Shown here: in pieces, positions 24,961 through 38,880 of the stretch | Layout of the letters: each line of letters begins with the position of its first letter | Position numbering within the stretch: the stretch's first letter is position 1 | From: Diphasiastrum complanatum | Lineage: Eukaryota; Streptophyta; Lycopodiopsida; Lycopodiales; Lycopodiaceae | Length of the DNA stretch: 64,000 nucleotides | Reading direction: 5' to 3' | NCBI GenBank assembly: GCA_029204225.1 | Contig: CM055108.1 | Location: 14,842,722 to 14,906,721 of the forward strand | Notes under the pieces: model-generated | What the model was told of the DNA's origin: nothing | What the model saw: the letters and a program-made list of their open reading frames with translations, nothing else | Database searches by the model: none | Translations under genes and position numbers: made by a program

Positions 24961-25124
24961 GGTAAGTACTATGGAAGGGGCCAGGCACATGCCACTTTGC
25001 CTAGTAAGGATTTCCAAAAAAAAATTGGGCAAGGTCCAAAGGGTCCGAGCCTAATGTTTTTTGGAAATCCTCACCGGGCAAAATGGCCTTTGCCCGGACA
25101 CCTTCCATTGCTTAATGGGTACCT
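24961..25124. repeat. Long foldback (inverted repeat), MITE-like
   Basis: The left arm 24961-25021 (ending AGGATTTCCAAAAAA) is the imperfect complement of the right arm 25057-25124 (starting TTTTTTGGAAATCCT). The pairing continues through GGCAAAGGCC/GGCCTTTGCC-like segments and into the short centre (ATTGGGC / GCCTAAT). The whole ~164 bp could fold into one hairpin. Clear target duplications were not found, so it may be a decayed MITE or a small-RNA precursor. Confidence 0.7.
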
Positions 25125-26088
25125 TAAATTTTTTCACATGTACATTACGAAACATAATAGGCAATTTGACTTTGACCGACCACTATGAACACGCCACATA
25201 GCAATTGCATGGACGGGCAACAGAAAATGCAAAATCTGCGTTTGACCAAAAAACACATATATTCTTCTTTTTAATTCATATAAAAATGGGCATAATATTC
25301 ACAAGGTATCCATTACCAATAGTAAATGAACCTTGGAAGGAGGTGGAGGCATAAAAACGAACTTCATGTCTTATATCACTAGAAGGTGGAGGTAGTACAA
25401 AAATGATCCCCTTAGAAGGACAAGCCTTGTGCCAATATATTCATTGTCTCAACAAAATTAAGGCCTACAAGCTTCAAGCCCATGGAAGAATGAGAAACAA
25501 AAGATGCTACAAAGTCCACACTTCTTTGTTGGATAGTGATGAGGAGCTTGCACAAGGTTAATAAGCCATATGATGTAAGGTCTCATATAAAGTTGTTAAC
25601 AATAAGTTGTGCCATGACCCTAGTTTTAAAATGTCCTTTTGTAGATCTGAAGATCATTTACAAGCAGCAAAAAATTTACAAAAGACATTCTAGTGTAGAA
25701 AAGGCAACAAATATGTATGATAAGAACTCTCTTTATGGAAGTTTGCAGAAGAGGAAATTCTAAAACATAAAACAAGACTTCATAAACATGCAACAAACAA
25801 GAGGTAGATGAAGCACATGTGCTTCGCTTTTGCCACAAACACGACAACAACCCAAAAAACATAACATGCATTGTTCCTAATCAACCAATACTTGTTTTTT
25901 TTTACTTTATTTGGCATTTTTTTGGGCTGTTTTGGGGGCTGGGAACTTTAAAAAACAAATTAACATGTAGAAGAAAGATTCTAACATCAACTATTTATAG
26001 TGTAAAAGACAGGTATCTGATATATTCTTTTTTGGTCCCCAAGTTCCTAATGGGTATATGGAGAGCATTATTAATAAAGTATTTCATT

Positions 26089-26092
<4 letters not shown>
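25125..26092. other. Intergenic DNA, no gene seen
   Basis: AT-rich, without recognisable coding or repeat structure. Confidence 0.4.
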
Positions 26093-26154
<62 letters not shown>

Positions 26155-26156
26155 AC
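26093..26156. repeat. Compound (CT)n(CA)n microsatellite
   Basis: CT units to 26,130 followed by CA units to about 26,156. Confidence 0.95.
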
Positions 26157-26289
26157 CCACCCACGTGGAGACAAACTTGCTACAAGAAGTAACATGTGCC
26201 CCCTTATGATTGTTGTTACACAAAAGTTAATGACGCATTAAAAGATCACGATTTCTCTTCTCAAATTTATGGGACCCACAATAACCTGC

Positions 26290-26498
26290 TGCAAGAGTTG
26301 TAGATGTGGAATTTGATGATCTTTCATGCAACGAGATAAAAGGAGGAACGCAGCAGGTTTTTGCTGCAAGTAAAGAAAGCTCACTTCTTTTGAGAGTGTA
26401 TAGAGTTGTAGATGTGGAATTTGATGATCTTCCATGCAACAAGATAAAAGGACACAGCAAATTTGTGCTGCAAGGGAGCTCACTTCTTGAGAGTTAAT
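26290..26498. repeat. Two-copy tandem duplication (~105 bp)
   Basis: Copies at about 26,294-26,398 and 26,404-26,498 share GAGTTGTAGATGTGGAATTT and GATGATCTTYCATGCAACRA, then GATAAAAGGA and a GAAAGCTCACTTCTT-like end. Confidence 0.8.
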
Positions 26499-26518
26499 GT
26501 GGGACCTGTGGCCATCAC

Positions 26519-26520
<2 letters not shown>

Positions 26521-26582
<62 letters not shown>
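26521..26582. repeat. (CT)n microsatellite, 62 bp
   Basis: 31 uninterrupted CT units, about 400 bp from the stop codon of the UBA gene. Confidence 0.97.
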
Positions 26583-26586
<4 letters not shown>

Positions 26587-26991
26587 TGCTGCTAATCCAA
26601 TAGCCTAGGGAGTAAATTTAAATATTGTGTTGCACAAGGCCAGATAGTTAAATAAATAATGCATCAAGGGTGAGTAAACTGAAATTCAAGCACAGATAAT
26701 TACATGTAATCCAAGCAAGTCAATTAACAAATGCTGTATGCAAGCAGGGTTGAAACGTGTCATCCACCATTCAAATTTGTTCACCTGGTTGTAGAAGTTG
26801 GACCAAAAACATAAGACACTGCACATACTTCTCACCAAACAAATTTTCATAATAACAGAAAAACATTCCAGCATGAATATCTTTCTATGCACATGAATGA
26901 TTTTATCAATTAGAGAAAGTAAGATCAGATCAATTAGAGAAGGAATGCAATGCTTCGTTAATACATGCCGCATGCAAAAGGCAGCATTGTG

Positions 26992-29900
26992 CTAAAGAGT
27001 AGAAAGAATAGTCTGGCGTGGCAAAGTGAACAAATCTTTCCCAGCAAATGGAGATGTCCACTCCTGCACGGCCACAGGCGAGGAGTTGGCAATCTCACTG
27101 GTTGACTCGTCCAGAGTCCCTAATGTAGTATAGTCGTCTCTGAATTTGGAGTTTCCCCATAAATCATAGGTATCAGTCATAGCAACTGATCTAGGGGGGT
27201 TTCTGACTGAATGGTCACTAATGTTTAGACTGTGTAAGTTCCGATCAAATTTGGAAATATTGCAAACTGTCTGTGAGGATGATCCATCGATAGAGATGGG
27301 TGTCTCCCACAAAGCAGATGGTGGAGCAGACATGCTCCAGTCAACACTTTTATAGTCACGATTTCTAATAGACTGCAGGCTCCAGTCTACAGGAGCACCA
27401 GAGCCCCATCCAGTCCAAAGTTCAGATGAGATATTGCTGGGGATTCGAAGTTGTGGAGTACAGGCAAAGCTAGAAGCGTAAAATGGTAACTCCAAGGAAT
27501 GCAGCAGATTTTGGTTTAAAGTCCTCCTTGCATCTACAGTACAGGACGGATGCAATGGCCGGATATGCTCTGCTGCATCAACCATGTCTATGGCTTGGCC
27601 ATGCTCAATGCCTTTGACACTTATTCCTCTTCTATCGACAAGCTGTTTATTGGATTCCCCATTAAGATGAAGAACAGTAGATGAAGAAGTAGATAGAAAT
27701 TGCCTCTGGAAGGGGGTCGGAGAATTTGTCACACAGTTGCTGCCTCCAGCTTGGCTCTGACTAGCACTATGTTGCTGCAAAACTTGATGAGTCATTCCCT
27801 CTCCTTTAGACGCTTGAAGCATGCTTGCATCTCGCATGCTACTCCAGTTCTGCGATCCTTGCTGCGTCATTCCCTCTCCTTTAGACGCTTGAAGCATGCT
27901 TGCATCTCGCAAACTACTCCAGAATGAGCGGGCACTCTCGAAAGAATTACAATCTGCCAGTAGATGCAGAGAAGTGGATACAGGTGCAATTGTCAGTTGA
28001 GGAATGTGTAATGACGCATGTAATCCATCTAAAATTTCTTGTCCATCGCCTGATATCAATGGCTTATTAGAATTTGAACTTCCCAGAAGGGTACTTCGAA
28101 CGATAGAAAATGTTTCTGCTGTTCTTTCAGATGGTCTCCGAGGTGCAGGTGCAAGGAGTTGATCCCGAATGTTTTTTTCTGCAATAATTCCCATTTCCTC
28201 TTTGTGGTGATTAGCTTGAGCTTGAGGCTTGTTACTGTTCCTAGAGTGAGCTGGACTTGTTGAGACTGTGCCCGAGATTGCAGAATGCATTTGATGTTCC
28301 AGCTGATCACTTAAATCATGTTTAGCTCTTTGATTGGACGGATCTATATATCTCACAGGAAGTCTATCTGGATGGCGATCTCGCAACCATTCAACAGCCT
28401 TGTCAAGATCTCCTTCGCAAGCAACTATAGCTTTGTCTATCTCTGACCGAGAATATGTGTTGTACTCTGTTTCAAATTCTAAAATACGTGTAAGTTCCTC
28501 AGAAATGTCCAGTTTCACATCAATTTGCGAATTGCAACTTTTCTCTAAACGTTCCTCTCTTCCTTCAAGAAGACATGCGATTGAGTTTTCCACATGGCCG
28601 TTGTTCAAAATCAATGCCATGCTAGCATGTTCCGGAGAAAAGCCCATCCCCACAAGTTGCTCGGTAAGAACCTTCAATTTGTGGGATATTATGAAGCTAG
28701 TGGAACGATCCCTGAGCTCCTTTGCCCGACGCTCCTTCTGACGCTGATGCTTTTTCTCATTTCTTACACGACTTTTATCCCGTTTATCACACTGTCCAAC
28801 CAAAACGGGAGCCTCGGTCCGTAAGTTTCCGCGCTTCTCCTTATTCAGGACTTGTGGTTGATCTTCAGATTCCCCAGAACAGCTGCCATTCGTTGAAACT
28901 GAGTCATACTCGGCGTTTGTTCCAGCAGCATTTATAGAATTATTGGTATCTTCAGTGATTCCAGGTTTCCCATTCTGATCTGTTGAAGCTGAATCAGAAG
29001 CGGCACCATCCAGACAATGGAAAGTGCCAGAGACGGGGTTATAAGCATTAGCTGACACGCTACCACTAGCCGAAATATGACGTGATGAAGTTTTCCATTC
29101 TTTTGCTTGACTTCTGGCAACCTTGTCTACATTTTTGTGCTTAGTAACGGGAGATATTGCCGCAAGTCCTAATCATCAGATTAAATTGCACGGAGTGAAT
29201 CCAAATTTTTCTTCAACAGTGCAACTGATAAAGACGAAGTAAACTTTGAATCAAGCATATTTTCCTGAATAATGAAGTACACGTTCAACCAAGACATTGA
29301 TGAAATAAGCTGGCATCTACAACTATATGCTAACCATCTCGACTCAATGAAGGACCTTAAAAAACTGCATAAATGTGAAAAGATATTCTTGCACGTCTGG
29401 AAGTCAAGATTGCTTCCAGATATCTAAGTCTTAAAACGATACCGGCCTAGAAAATAGCAACTAAGGATCTCCAGATCTTTAGTTGTTTTTAAGGAGCTGA
29501 GAAACGAACTTAGTCAGCCGAGAAATGATTTTCTACCGACTTGTGCCAAAACACCGGACATAATGTGAAATCAACCTCATCAGATAAGAGAAGATAAATC
29601 AGCAATACTCTTTTTTACAGAGAACTCATAGCTATTTGCCCTTTAACACTTTCAATCAGTTCCTGAAAATAATCGTTGACATACTTCTTCGACGACGATT
29701 GTCAAACAAAATACGAAATATACATTACTACAAACCTCAAAATTTAAGTCTAGAAAAATACTGAGAAATCGTTATCCTTGACATTCATGCAAATACTTTC
29801 ATTGCAACTGTAACTTTGCAAGTTCACAAAATAACTCCAAAAAGCAGACAAGCAAACACCAGACAGACGTTTATGCAAACGTTCCATTTTGAAATATACC

Positions 29901-30188
29901 TCTCTTCTTCACCCGAAAACATATCAAAAAGCAAGACAATTTTTTGATAATACACCAAAAAATTCATAAAAAGTTCAGATCTATCCCCGAAACCGGACGC
30001 TGTCATACAAAAATCTGTTAAGAACCAGATCCCAGTCTCCAGACCTCTCCATTTATCAAATTTCAAATCATAAAACCCCAAAAACAGCCTCGCTCCTTAA
30101 ATATCATACTTCAAAGGCACAAATCTATTCATTTCTAACCCTTGCACAAAAAAGGTTGCTTACAGAAACAGACGAACATACCTTCCAT
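26992..30188 (-). CDS. UBA-domain protein (plant, two UBA-like domains), 2 coding exons
   Basis: Proposed model: exon 1 coding part 30182-30188 (ATGGAAG), intron 29169-30181 (GTATGT...TTAG), exon 2 29168-26992, stop TAG; 727 aa. The split codon G|GA restores the frame exactly, giving MEGLAAISPVTKHKN. Residues ~130-157 are a Lys/Arg-rich, nuclear-signal-like block. UBA 1 is ~163-208 (LVGMGFSPEHASMALILNN) and a second UBA-like helix bundle is ~223-270 (YSRSEIDKAIVACEGDLDKA). The C-terminal half is serine-rich and disordered, with a tryptophan-rich end (QEWTSPFAGKDLF). UBA domains bind ubiquitin. The closest plant proteins I know are annotated only as UBA/EF1B-like, so substrate and role are unknown. 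Residues coded at 27,791-27,922 hold an in-frame 25-aa duplication. The frame is intact. Exon 2 is certain; exon 1 rests on splice and phase logic. Confidence 0.88.
29169..30181 (-). other. First intron of the UBA gene
   Basis: 1,013 bp with donor GTATGT after ATGGAAG and acceptor GATGATTAG. The phase fits. No gene or transposon motif is visible inside. Minus-strand T-richness near the middle is ordinary for plant introns. Confidence 0.7.
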
Positions 30189-30716
30189 TTCCGGATCAGC
30201 AAAAACAAAATAAGAATCCCGAAAGCGGTGACAGAGCCCAGAACGAGATCAGCCACGGCGATGCGTGCTCGCAACCAGTGTTTCGCAAGTTTTCGATCGA
30301 ACAGAGACGAGAGACGAAAGAGGAGAGATATGGCGGGCAAGCTAGAACGGCACTGGGAAGGGGAAACAGAAATAAACACAGGAAATCGAAATACAGAAAC
30401 CATTTCACGTCCGTTTGAAGATACCTTTCGTTGGAGATTACGTTTTTTTCAAATTTTGGGGGATTTAAAAACTAGACATGACATTGCCCCCAACTTCTTT
30501 TTTAAACCAAATGCTCTCTGGGCTCCCAGGGTCCTCCAGCTCAGAGGTGACCTTATTATATTCTTAGGTTCGGTGACTTACAACAATATTTCCGTGTCCA
30601 CAAGATGTGCAATCCATAATGATCTATACGATACTATTTCTATCTCCTGAAGATGTGCAATGTAAAATATGTGCACCTCGGCTTCTTAGGGATAGTGTAT
30701 AAAACATCTAAGAAAA
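30189..30716. other. 5' flank of the UBA gene
   Basis: Presumed 5' UTR and promoter on the minus strand; no clear TATA box was picked. The region just upstream of the ATG (30,230-30,420) is richer in G/C than its surroundings, as expected for a transcribed leader. Confidence 0.4.
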
Positions 30717-31990
30717 TGCATCATCATCATGTTGATGTTCATCATGAGGAATCTGGGATCTAGACTACGCCTTGGTAAACATTTACTGTATTTTTTGGAT
30801 CAAGCTATTAAGTGTGAAAATGTTAATGCATTGTTTATTCCAAAACAATGTGGGGTCTATTGCAAAAGCTCCCATGCTTCACAAACTTGCATGAAGCTTC
30901 ATCACCTTGATTAGGTCTTATAAGTAATGATCAATGCTTTTATTAGCAATGTACCTAAAGGCTAGTGTGTTTCAAACAATTTGTAAAACAACAAAGCTAA
31001 TGCATCATCTTTGCATCATCATCGTGTTGATGTTCATTAAGCATTCCTCTGTAAGGCTAGTGTTTCAAACAATTTGTGAAACAACAATGCTAATGCATCA
31101 TCTTTGCATCATCATCGTGTTGATGTTCATTAAGCATTCCTCCGTAAGGAATCTCGGACTTAGATTATGCCTTGGTAAACATCAAGTGTGTTTCCTTTGA
31201 TCAAGCTAAAAAGTGTGAGAGTGTTAATGCATTGTTTATTCCAAAGCAATGTGGGGCCTATTGCAAAAGCTTCCAACATTCACAAACTTGCATGAAGCTT
31301 TAAAATCATGACCTTGATTTTCTCTTACAAGCAATGATCCATGCTTTTATAAGCAATGTAACTAAAGTCTAATGTGCTTCAAATGAGTTGTAAAATAGCA
31401 AAGCAAATGCATCATCTTTGCATCATCATCGTGTTCATGTTCATTAAGCACTCCTCCATGACGAATCTTGGACTTAGACTACGCCTTGGTAAACATCAAG
31501 TGTATTCTCTTGGATCACTAAAAAGTGTTAGAATGTTAAGCATTGTTTATTACAAAACAATGTGGGGCATGTTGCAAAAGCTCCCAAGCTTCACAAACTT
31601 GCATGAAGCTTTACGATCACCACCTTGATTAGGTATCATAAGTAATCATCAATGCTTTTATTAGCAATGTAACTAAAGGCTAGTGTGTTTTAAACAAGTT
31701 GTAAAACACACAAGAAAGCAAATATATCATCATCTTATTGATATTCATGAAGCATTCCTCCATGAGGAATATGGGATTTAGACTACCCCTTGGTAAACAT
31801 CAAGATTCAAGTGCATTCTCTTGGATCAAAGCTAAAAGGTGTGAGAATGTTAAGGCATTGTTTCTTCCAAAACAATGTGGGGCCTATTGCATAAATTCTC
31901 AAGACTCACAAACTTGCAATCACCACCTTGCCTGAGTATTATAAGTAATGATCAATGCTTTTATTAGCAATGTAGTTGAAAGCTAGTATG
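30717..31990 (+). repeat. Tandem array of ~300-bp degenerate repeats
   Basis: Four long units and one short one start with CATCATCATCRTGTTGATGT-like sequence at about 30,720, 31,017 (short, ~92 bp), 31,108, 31,422 and 31,728. Shared landmarks in order: CTACGCCTTGGTAAACATCA, CCAAAACAATGTGGGGCCTA, TTCACAAACTTGCATGAAGC, GATCAATGCTTTTATTAGCA. Reading frames in it (KHSSVRNLGLRL) are broken and probably meaningless. It lies 0.5 kb upstream of the UBA gene start. Confidence 0.85.
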
Positions 31991-32324
31991 TTACAAACAA
32001 GTTGCATGTATAGTCGTGCAATTAACCATCCAAGAAATATAAGTGCTATTTTGAAAGTTTTGCAACTTGATGCCAAAGGTGAACTGGTTATGTATGATGA
32101 CATATCTACGCATATTTAAATAAAAGCATGATAGTAATAGTTGTCTTTACATTAAAAATGATTTATTTTTCATGTTATATATGAAGTATCCACAACTACT
32201 TTAATCAAAATAAAAGATAAATGTTCATAGTAGAAATGAATCTAGTCGTGGATAGATGTGTATGACATATAGCAAAACTCCCTTTATATAGCATTTAGAA
32301 ATCATGTATTGTAATGCATTTGAG

Positions 32325-35030
<2,706 letters not shown>

Positions 35031-35063
35031 TTGGCTTAGAGATCTTGGCACTACCTCATTTAC

Positions 35064-35682
35064 TTATCATGTTCTTTGAGCTTTTGGATGCATTGATGGG
35101 CTCAGTAACTTACCATTTGCCAAAACCAGTTGTTGAATTGCTAAAGCAGCTTGTACCACTTGAATGGTGAAAGTGTCCATGGTATGTGTAGAAGGGGAGA
35201 ACATGTTTGTTGTAGAGAACTGACTGGATCTTAGAATCCTTGAGGATTTTATAAGCAGGTTGGGACCTTCAACTAGACATTCACACATACATGTGTGAAT
35301 GCGAATGTGTTTAAACAGTCACAACCATATCCAAAATCTAGTGCCTTTTGAGAATAGTTTTTTGATGAATGTTTTTATGCAGAAGAACTAACATTTTTAT
35401 GGGTTCAAAAAAACACTCGCACTTCCACATCTGGATGTGAGTTATTCTAAAACATAAACATTTGCACCTTTCGAAAAAACAATTTAGACATTGTAACTAA
35501 GTTACCCAACGGGGTTGGCTCAGTTGGTTGGCTTGGCATCCAAAGTTTCTTTGGTCCCAGGTTCGAGCCTCCCCTTGGAAACCAAGAAGCATTGTAACTA
35601 AGTTAAACAAAATGGCACTCACACATGTGGATGCAAGCCATTTTTAAGCATTCACACCTAAAGCAAGATCATTAAGACCAAC
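35064..35682 (-). repeat. Dispersed repeat copy, carrying the tRNA-like insertion
   Basis: An inverted paralog of 15158-15510. It holds the minus-strand reading HTMDTFTIQVVQAALAIQQLV at about 35,110-35,180 and is interrupted at 35505-35589 by the 85-bp retroposon. Its last part is duplicated again at 35,683-35,750. Confidence 0.75.
35505..35589 (+). mobile_element. 85-bp tRNA-like retroposon, copy 2, with 16-bp target duplication
   Basis: Box A TGGCTCAGTTGG at 35,516-35,527, box B GGTTCGAGCCT at 35,560-35,570, CCAAAG-TTT-CTTTGG stem between them, and terminal hairpin CTTGG-AAA-CCAAG near 35,575-35,587. Flanked by perfect 16-bp repeats CATTGTAACTAAGTTA (35,489-35,504 and 35,590-35,605). The paralogous repeat at 15.2 kb has one copy of this site and no insert, which confirms insertion. 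Same length as copy 1; the two differ at about five positions. Confidence 0.9.
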
Positions 35683-35750
35683 CCGTTAAACAAAATGGCA
35701 CTCACACATGTGGATGCAAGCCATTTTTAAGCATTCACACCTAAAGCAAG
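35604..35750. repeat. Near-perfect tandem duplication (~66-bp unit, 79-bp period)
   Basis: The segment from GTTAAACAAAATGGCACTCA to CACACCTAAAGCAAG occurs at about 35,602-35,669 and 35,683-35,750 with no difference seen, so the duplication is young. Confidence 0.88.
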
Positions 35751-35762
35751 AAGTTTTGAAAT

Positions 35763-35897
35763 ATGTTAGGTAAAACGATTGTTCGAGATCTTAATTGTGA
35801 CAATATATCAGACTATACAATTTGTCAAGGCTGTATTCTAGCCAAGCATGTTAGAACTCCTTTCAACTATAATTTGCTACACACATCCAAAGGTGTG
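35763..35897 (+). pseudogene. Copia GAG-pre-integrase fragment
   Basis: Encodes IVRDLNCDNISDYTICQGC and ILAKHVRTPFNYNLL, the same copia region as 8081-8300 but on the other strand. Cut off at the following duplication. Confidence 0.65.
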
Positions 35898-35898
35898 T

Positions 35899-36045
35899 CC
35901 TTACGAGACTTTCGTCTAAGACCAACTAACATGGGCATGACATATTTCCCCCTAACAACCATAATAAATTTAGGGGTCAAGGTAGGCCTACTGATTTCCT
36001 TACGGGACTTTCGTTTGAGACCAACTAACATGGGCCTGACATAGT
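35899..36045. repeat. Two-copy duplication, 99-bp period
   Basis: CCTTACGRGACTTTCGTYTR then AGACCAACTAACATGGGC occurs at about 35,899 and 35,998. Confidence 0.75.
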
Positions 36046-36069
36046 CGCCCCAATTCAAGTCTAATCCTT

Positions 36070-36460
36070 AGAAGTTAAAGGTAGATTTTTTTTTTTCTAA
36101 AACTTTCCTTCTATTCCCAAGAGTCATCTTCATATGTATGACCTTTTCAATGAACCAGATACTCGGTAACTGTATGATTATGTACTCGTTTAGTTCTTGT
36201 ATCCAATATTTTTTGGGGTTCAAAATAGGTTGTACTATATGACTCTTCTGACATGCCCAATAGATCTCTAGAACCAAGATGATCCCCTTCATGTAGACTT
36301 TTCGACCAACGCAAAAAAATGGATGTACTTGAGTTCTTTCTGGGAGTTCTAAATGGTAAGCCAAAGATCCACAATCTTTTTTAATATTTTATATGATCCC
36401 TTGTATCGAATGTAATGTTATTTTATAGTATGGATCCGAACGCTAGGAGCAACAACCTCA
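36070..36460 (-). pseudogene. Ty3/gypsy integrase C-terminus with chromodomain
   Basis: The minus strand reads AYHLELPERTQVHPFF (the conserved GPY/F-type integrase tail). After a frameshift it reads FEPQKILDTRTKRVHNHTV and EYLVH, the start of a chromodomain. Such domains steer chromovirus integration to chromatin. Broken by frameshifts and stops. Confidence 0.7.
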
Positions 36461-36496
36461 CCTTAACCTGGATAGCACAAAGAGAGAGGGAAGATG

Positions 36497-36596
<100 letters not shown>

Positions 36597-36699
36597 ATCC
36601 TAAAATGGGCAGAGTTTCCACTTGATATTGAAGATGATAATAGAGTACAAATGATGCCTATTTATATTTGGGGAAGGGCTTGGCCCCTTAAGGTTGATA

Positions 36700-37560
36700 T
36701 CCATACGTAAGCATAAAAGAGCTATAATTGATAGCTGAATGCTAACTATTGTTATAAGCAAACTCAATCAAGGCTAGATACTTCTCCCAATGCACGTGGA
36801 ATCTGTTCCATCATCTAATTAGCTCTTTCCGTTTGACCATCCATCTTTGGATGATTAGAAAAACTAAAATGCAATGGTGTTTCTAGTTTAGCGGATATGA
36901 CCGACCAAAAATGACCAGTGAACTTCTTGGAAATCCATAGAGTCTAAACAGATGTTCAACAAAAAATTGAGCAAGATGGTAGCCAATCTGGTCAAATGGT
37001 CGATAAGTACCCGAATTGCATCATTATGCTTATTTGTCCTAGGTAATTCCACTATCAAATTCATTGAAATTAGTTCCCATTTTTTTATCGGGGATATTCA
37101 ATGGATGCAATAGATATTATGCCTTATTAAGTTGACGTTGGTCACATTTAATCACATAACGTTCTACAAAGGGTTTGAGTTTTGGCCAATAAGAATACTT
37201 TCATACTAAATCTAATGTATGATGTATGCCTCGATGCCCTATACAAGGTGTGTCATGACAATAAAAAAGAATCTTATTTTTAATTTCATTCACATCAGAC
37301 ATGTATATTTTTCCAACAATCCATTACGGATAAAGAAGTCATCAACACTTTTTTTTAAGCTTTCTCTCCAACTGGTCACCTTAATGTAAATCGATTGTGC
37401 TTAAGAATCTGCTAGTACTCTTTGCCAAATTGGTCCAAAATGCTGGTCTTTTTCAGAAAGACCTTGCACGAGTTCCACCCATTGAGCCTTACGACATTTT
37501 TTTTTTTCTTTTAAGATGAAACAGTCATGGGCTTGGAAACTTTTTTATACTTGTGCAAAA
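36700..37560 (-). pseudogene. Decayed Ty3 integrase core
   Basis: Around 36,780-36,880 the minus strand reads FSNHPKMDGQTERAN with stops and shifts nearby. This is the integrase block around the catalytic glutamate. It lies in the right order upstream of the chromodomain at 36,070-36,460. Further motifs up to 37,560 are too worn to name firmly. Confidence 0.55.
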
Positions 37561-38398
37561 CATGCCCCTTGAACTGATGTAATGTCGAGTATTTTTCCTA
37601 CTTCATTTATAATGCTATTAGTAATTGAAGCCTTAATTTCTTTTATTATGTTATTGTTTAACATTGCTATCATCAACTTAGAAGTTAAAATATAACCTAA
37701 TGATTAATAAATAACTGACACAACTGGTGATTGTATTAAATTAAAAAGTTCAAACAATTTCAATACAAGTAAGCTAGAACTTACTTGAATGCACAGATTC
37801 TTCTTTTTCTATGTTGTGAAGATATCAGATCACAAAGATCTCATTATGCCCTTTGATCTTTAGCTATTTTGGAGAGCACATCTAGCATCATTAACAATGT
37901 AGAAATCTTGCATCTACTACACATAGAAGATGTAAACTCAGTAAGAACTTGTCAAAAACACTTATGTAAGTTACTTAACTATTCCATCCTGTACAATAGT
38001 CGTACAACAACAGTACAAACACGTGTGAACTCTTAAACATAAGAAAAATAGCATTCTACACACAAGATCTCACTATATATGTAGGAAATTGATCATGAGA
38101 TCTGAGACATCAAATGTAGCTATAATCAAGCTATAGATGCCCTTAGTTGGATAGGTGAATTGAATGAGCTTCCATTCACTCAGATTTCTATGAATCTATA
38201 TCCTTTATTTAGAGGCTTATATGAAAATTATTCTCATTTTGTACAAATCTGGGCCATGTTTTGTATGGTTTGAATGAGGATAGGGTTGAGATGGAACACA
38301 AGGATCTCAATTTTCCAAGAAAGATATGAAGATTGTAGAACAATATACCACTCAAAATTGATTGTGAATAAAAAAAAATTGTGTACTAGCTGATAAGG
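37561..38398. other. Intergenic DNA, no gene seen
   Basis: AT-rich. The minus-strand frame at 38,234-38,446 has no recognisable motif. Confidence 0.4.
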
Positions 38399-38880
38399 CG
38401 TTGAAAAAGAAAATTCTTCTCGAGTGTCATGACAATCCATGTGCAAGTCGTCTAGGTGTACACAAGACTCTTGATTTGGTCAAGAGAGAGCTTTATTGGC
38501 CAAAACTCAAGCCATATTTTGAGTATTATGTAATTCAATGTAAACCATGTCAATTGGCTATAGTTGAACATTTTAGCCTTGGTGGTTTATTGCCTCCATT
38601 ATATAATCCTGATAAGAAATGGAAAAATATATCTATGGATTATGTATAAGGTGGACTTTAGAATGAATCAATAACAAAATGATTCTATTTGGGTATTGGT
38701 GGATATCTTAACCAAGTTAGCTATGTTCATACCAGTAAAGTCACTTGCAAAGGTTTTTTATTTAACTCTGATTTTTGTAAAAAAATTATTTTGTTTGTAT
38801 GGATTGTTGAGTGATATTGTTAGCAATAGAGATCCAAAGTTTATTGGACGCTTTGGTCAGCAATATTCCATAAACTAGGA
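38399..38880 (+). pseudogene. Ty3/gypsy integrase fragment
   Basis: HHCC zinc finger (LECHDNPCASRLGVHKTL, YWPKLKPYFEYYV, CKPCQ) in an open frame at 38,401-38,649. After a stop, the integrase core follows (WVLVDILTKLAMFIPVK, then LSDIVSNRDPKF). The first two catalytic aspartates are recognisable. Opposite in orientation to the neighbouring Ty3 remnant, so a separate insertion. Confidence 0.8.

Noticed and set aside
27700-28937. Plus-strand frames within the UBA gene
   Set aside because: Antisense shadows of a clearly coding minus-strand exon.
30717-31990. Protein-coding gene family in the tandem repeats (KHSSVRNLGLRL frames)
   Set aside because: Frames differ in length and are broken between units; no splice logic or known motif.
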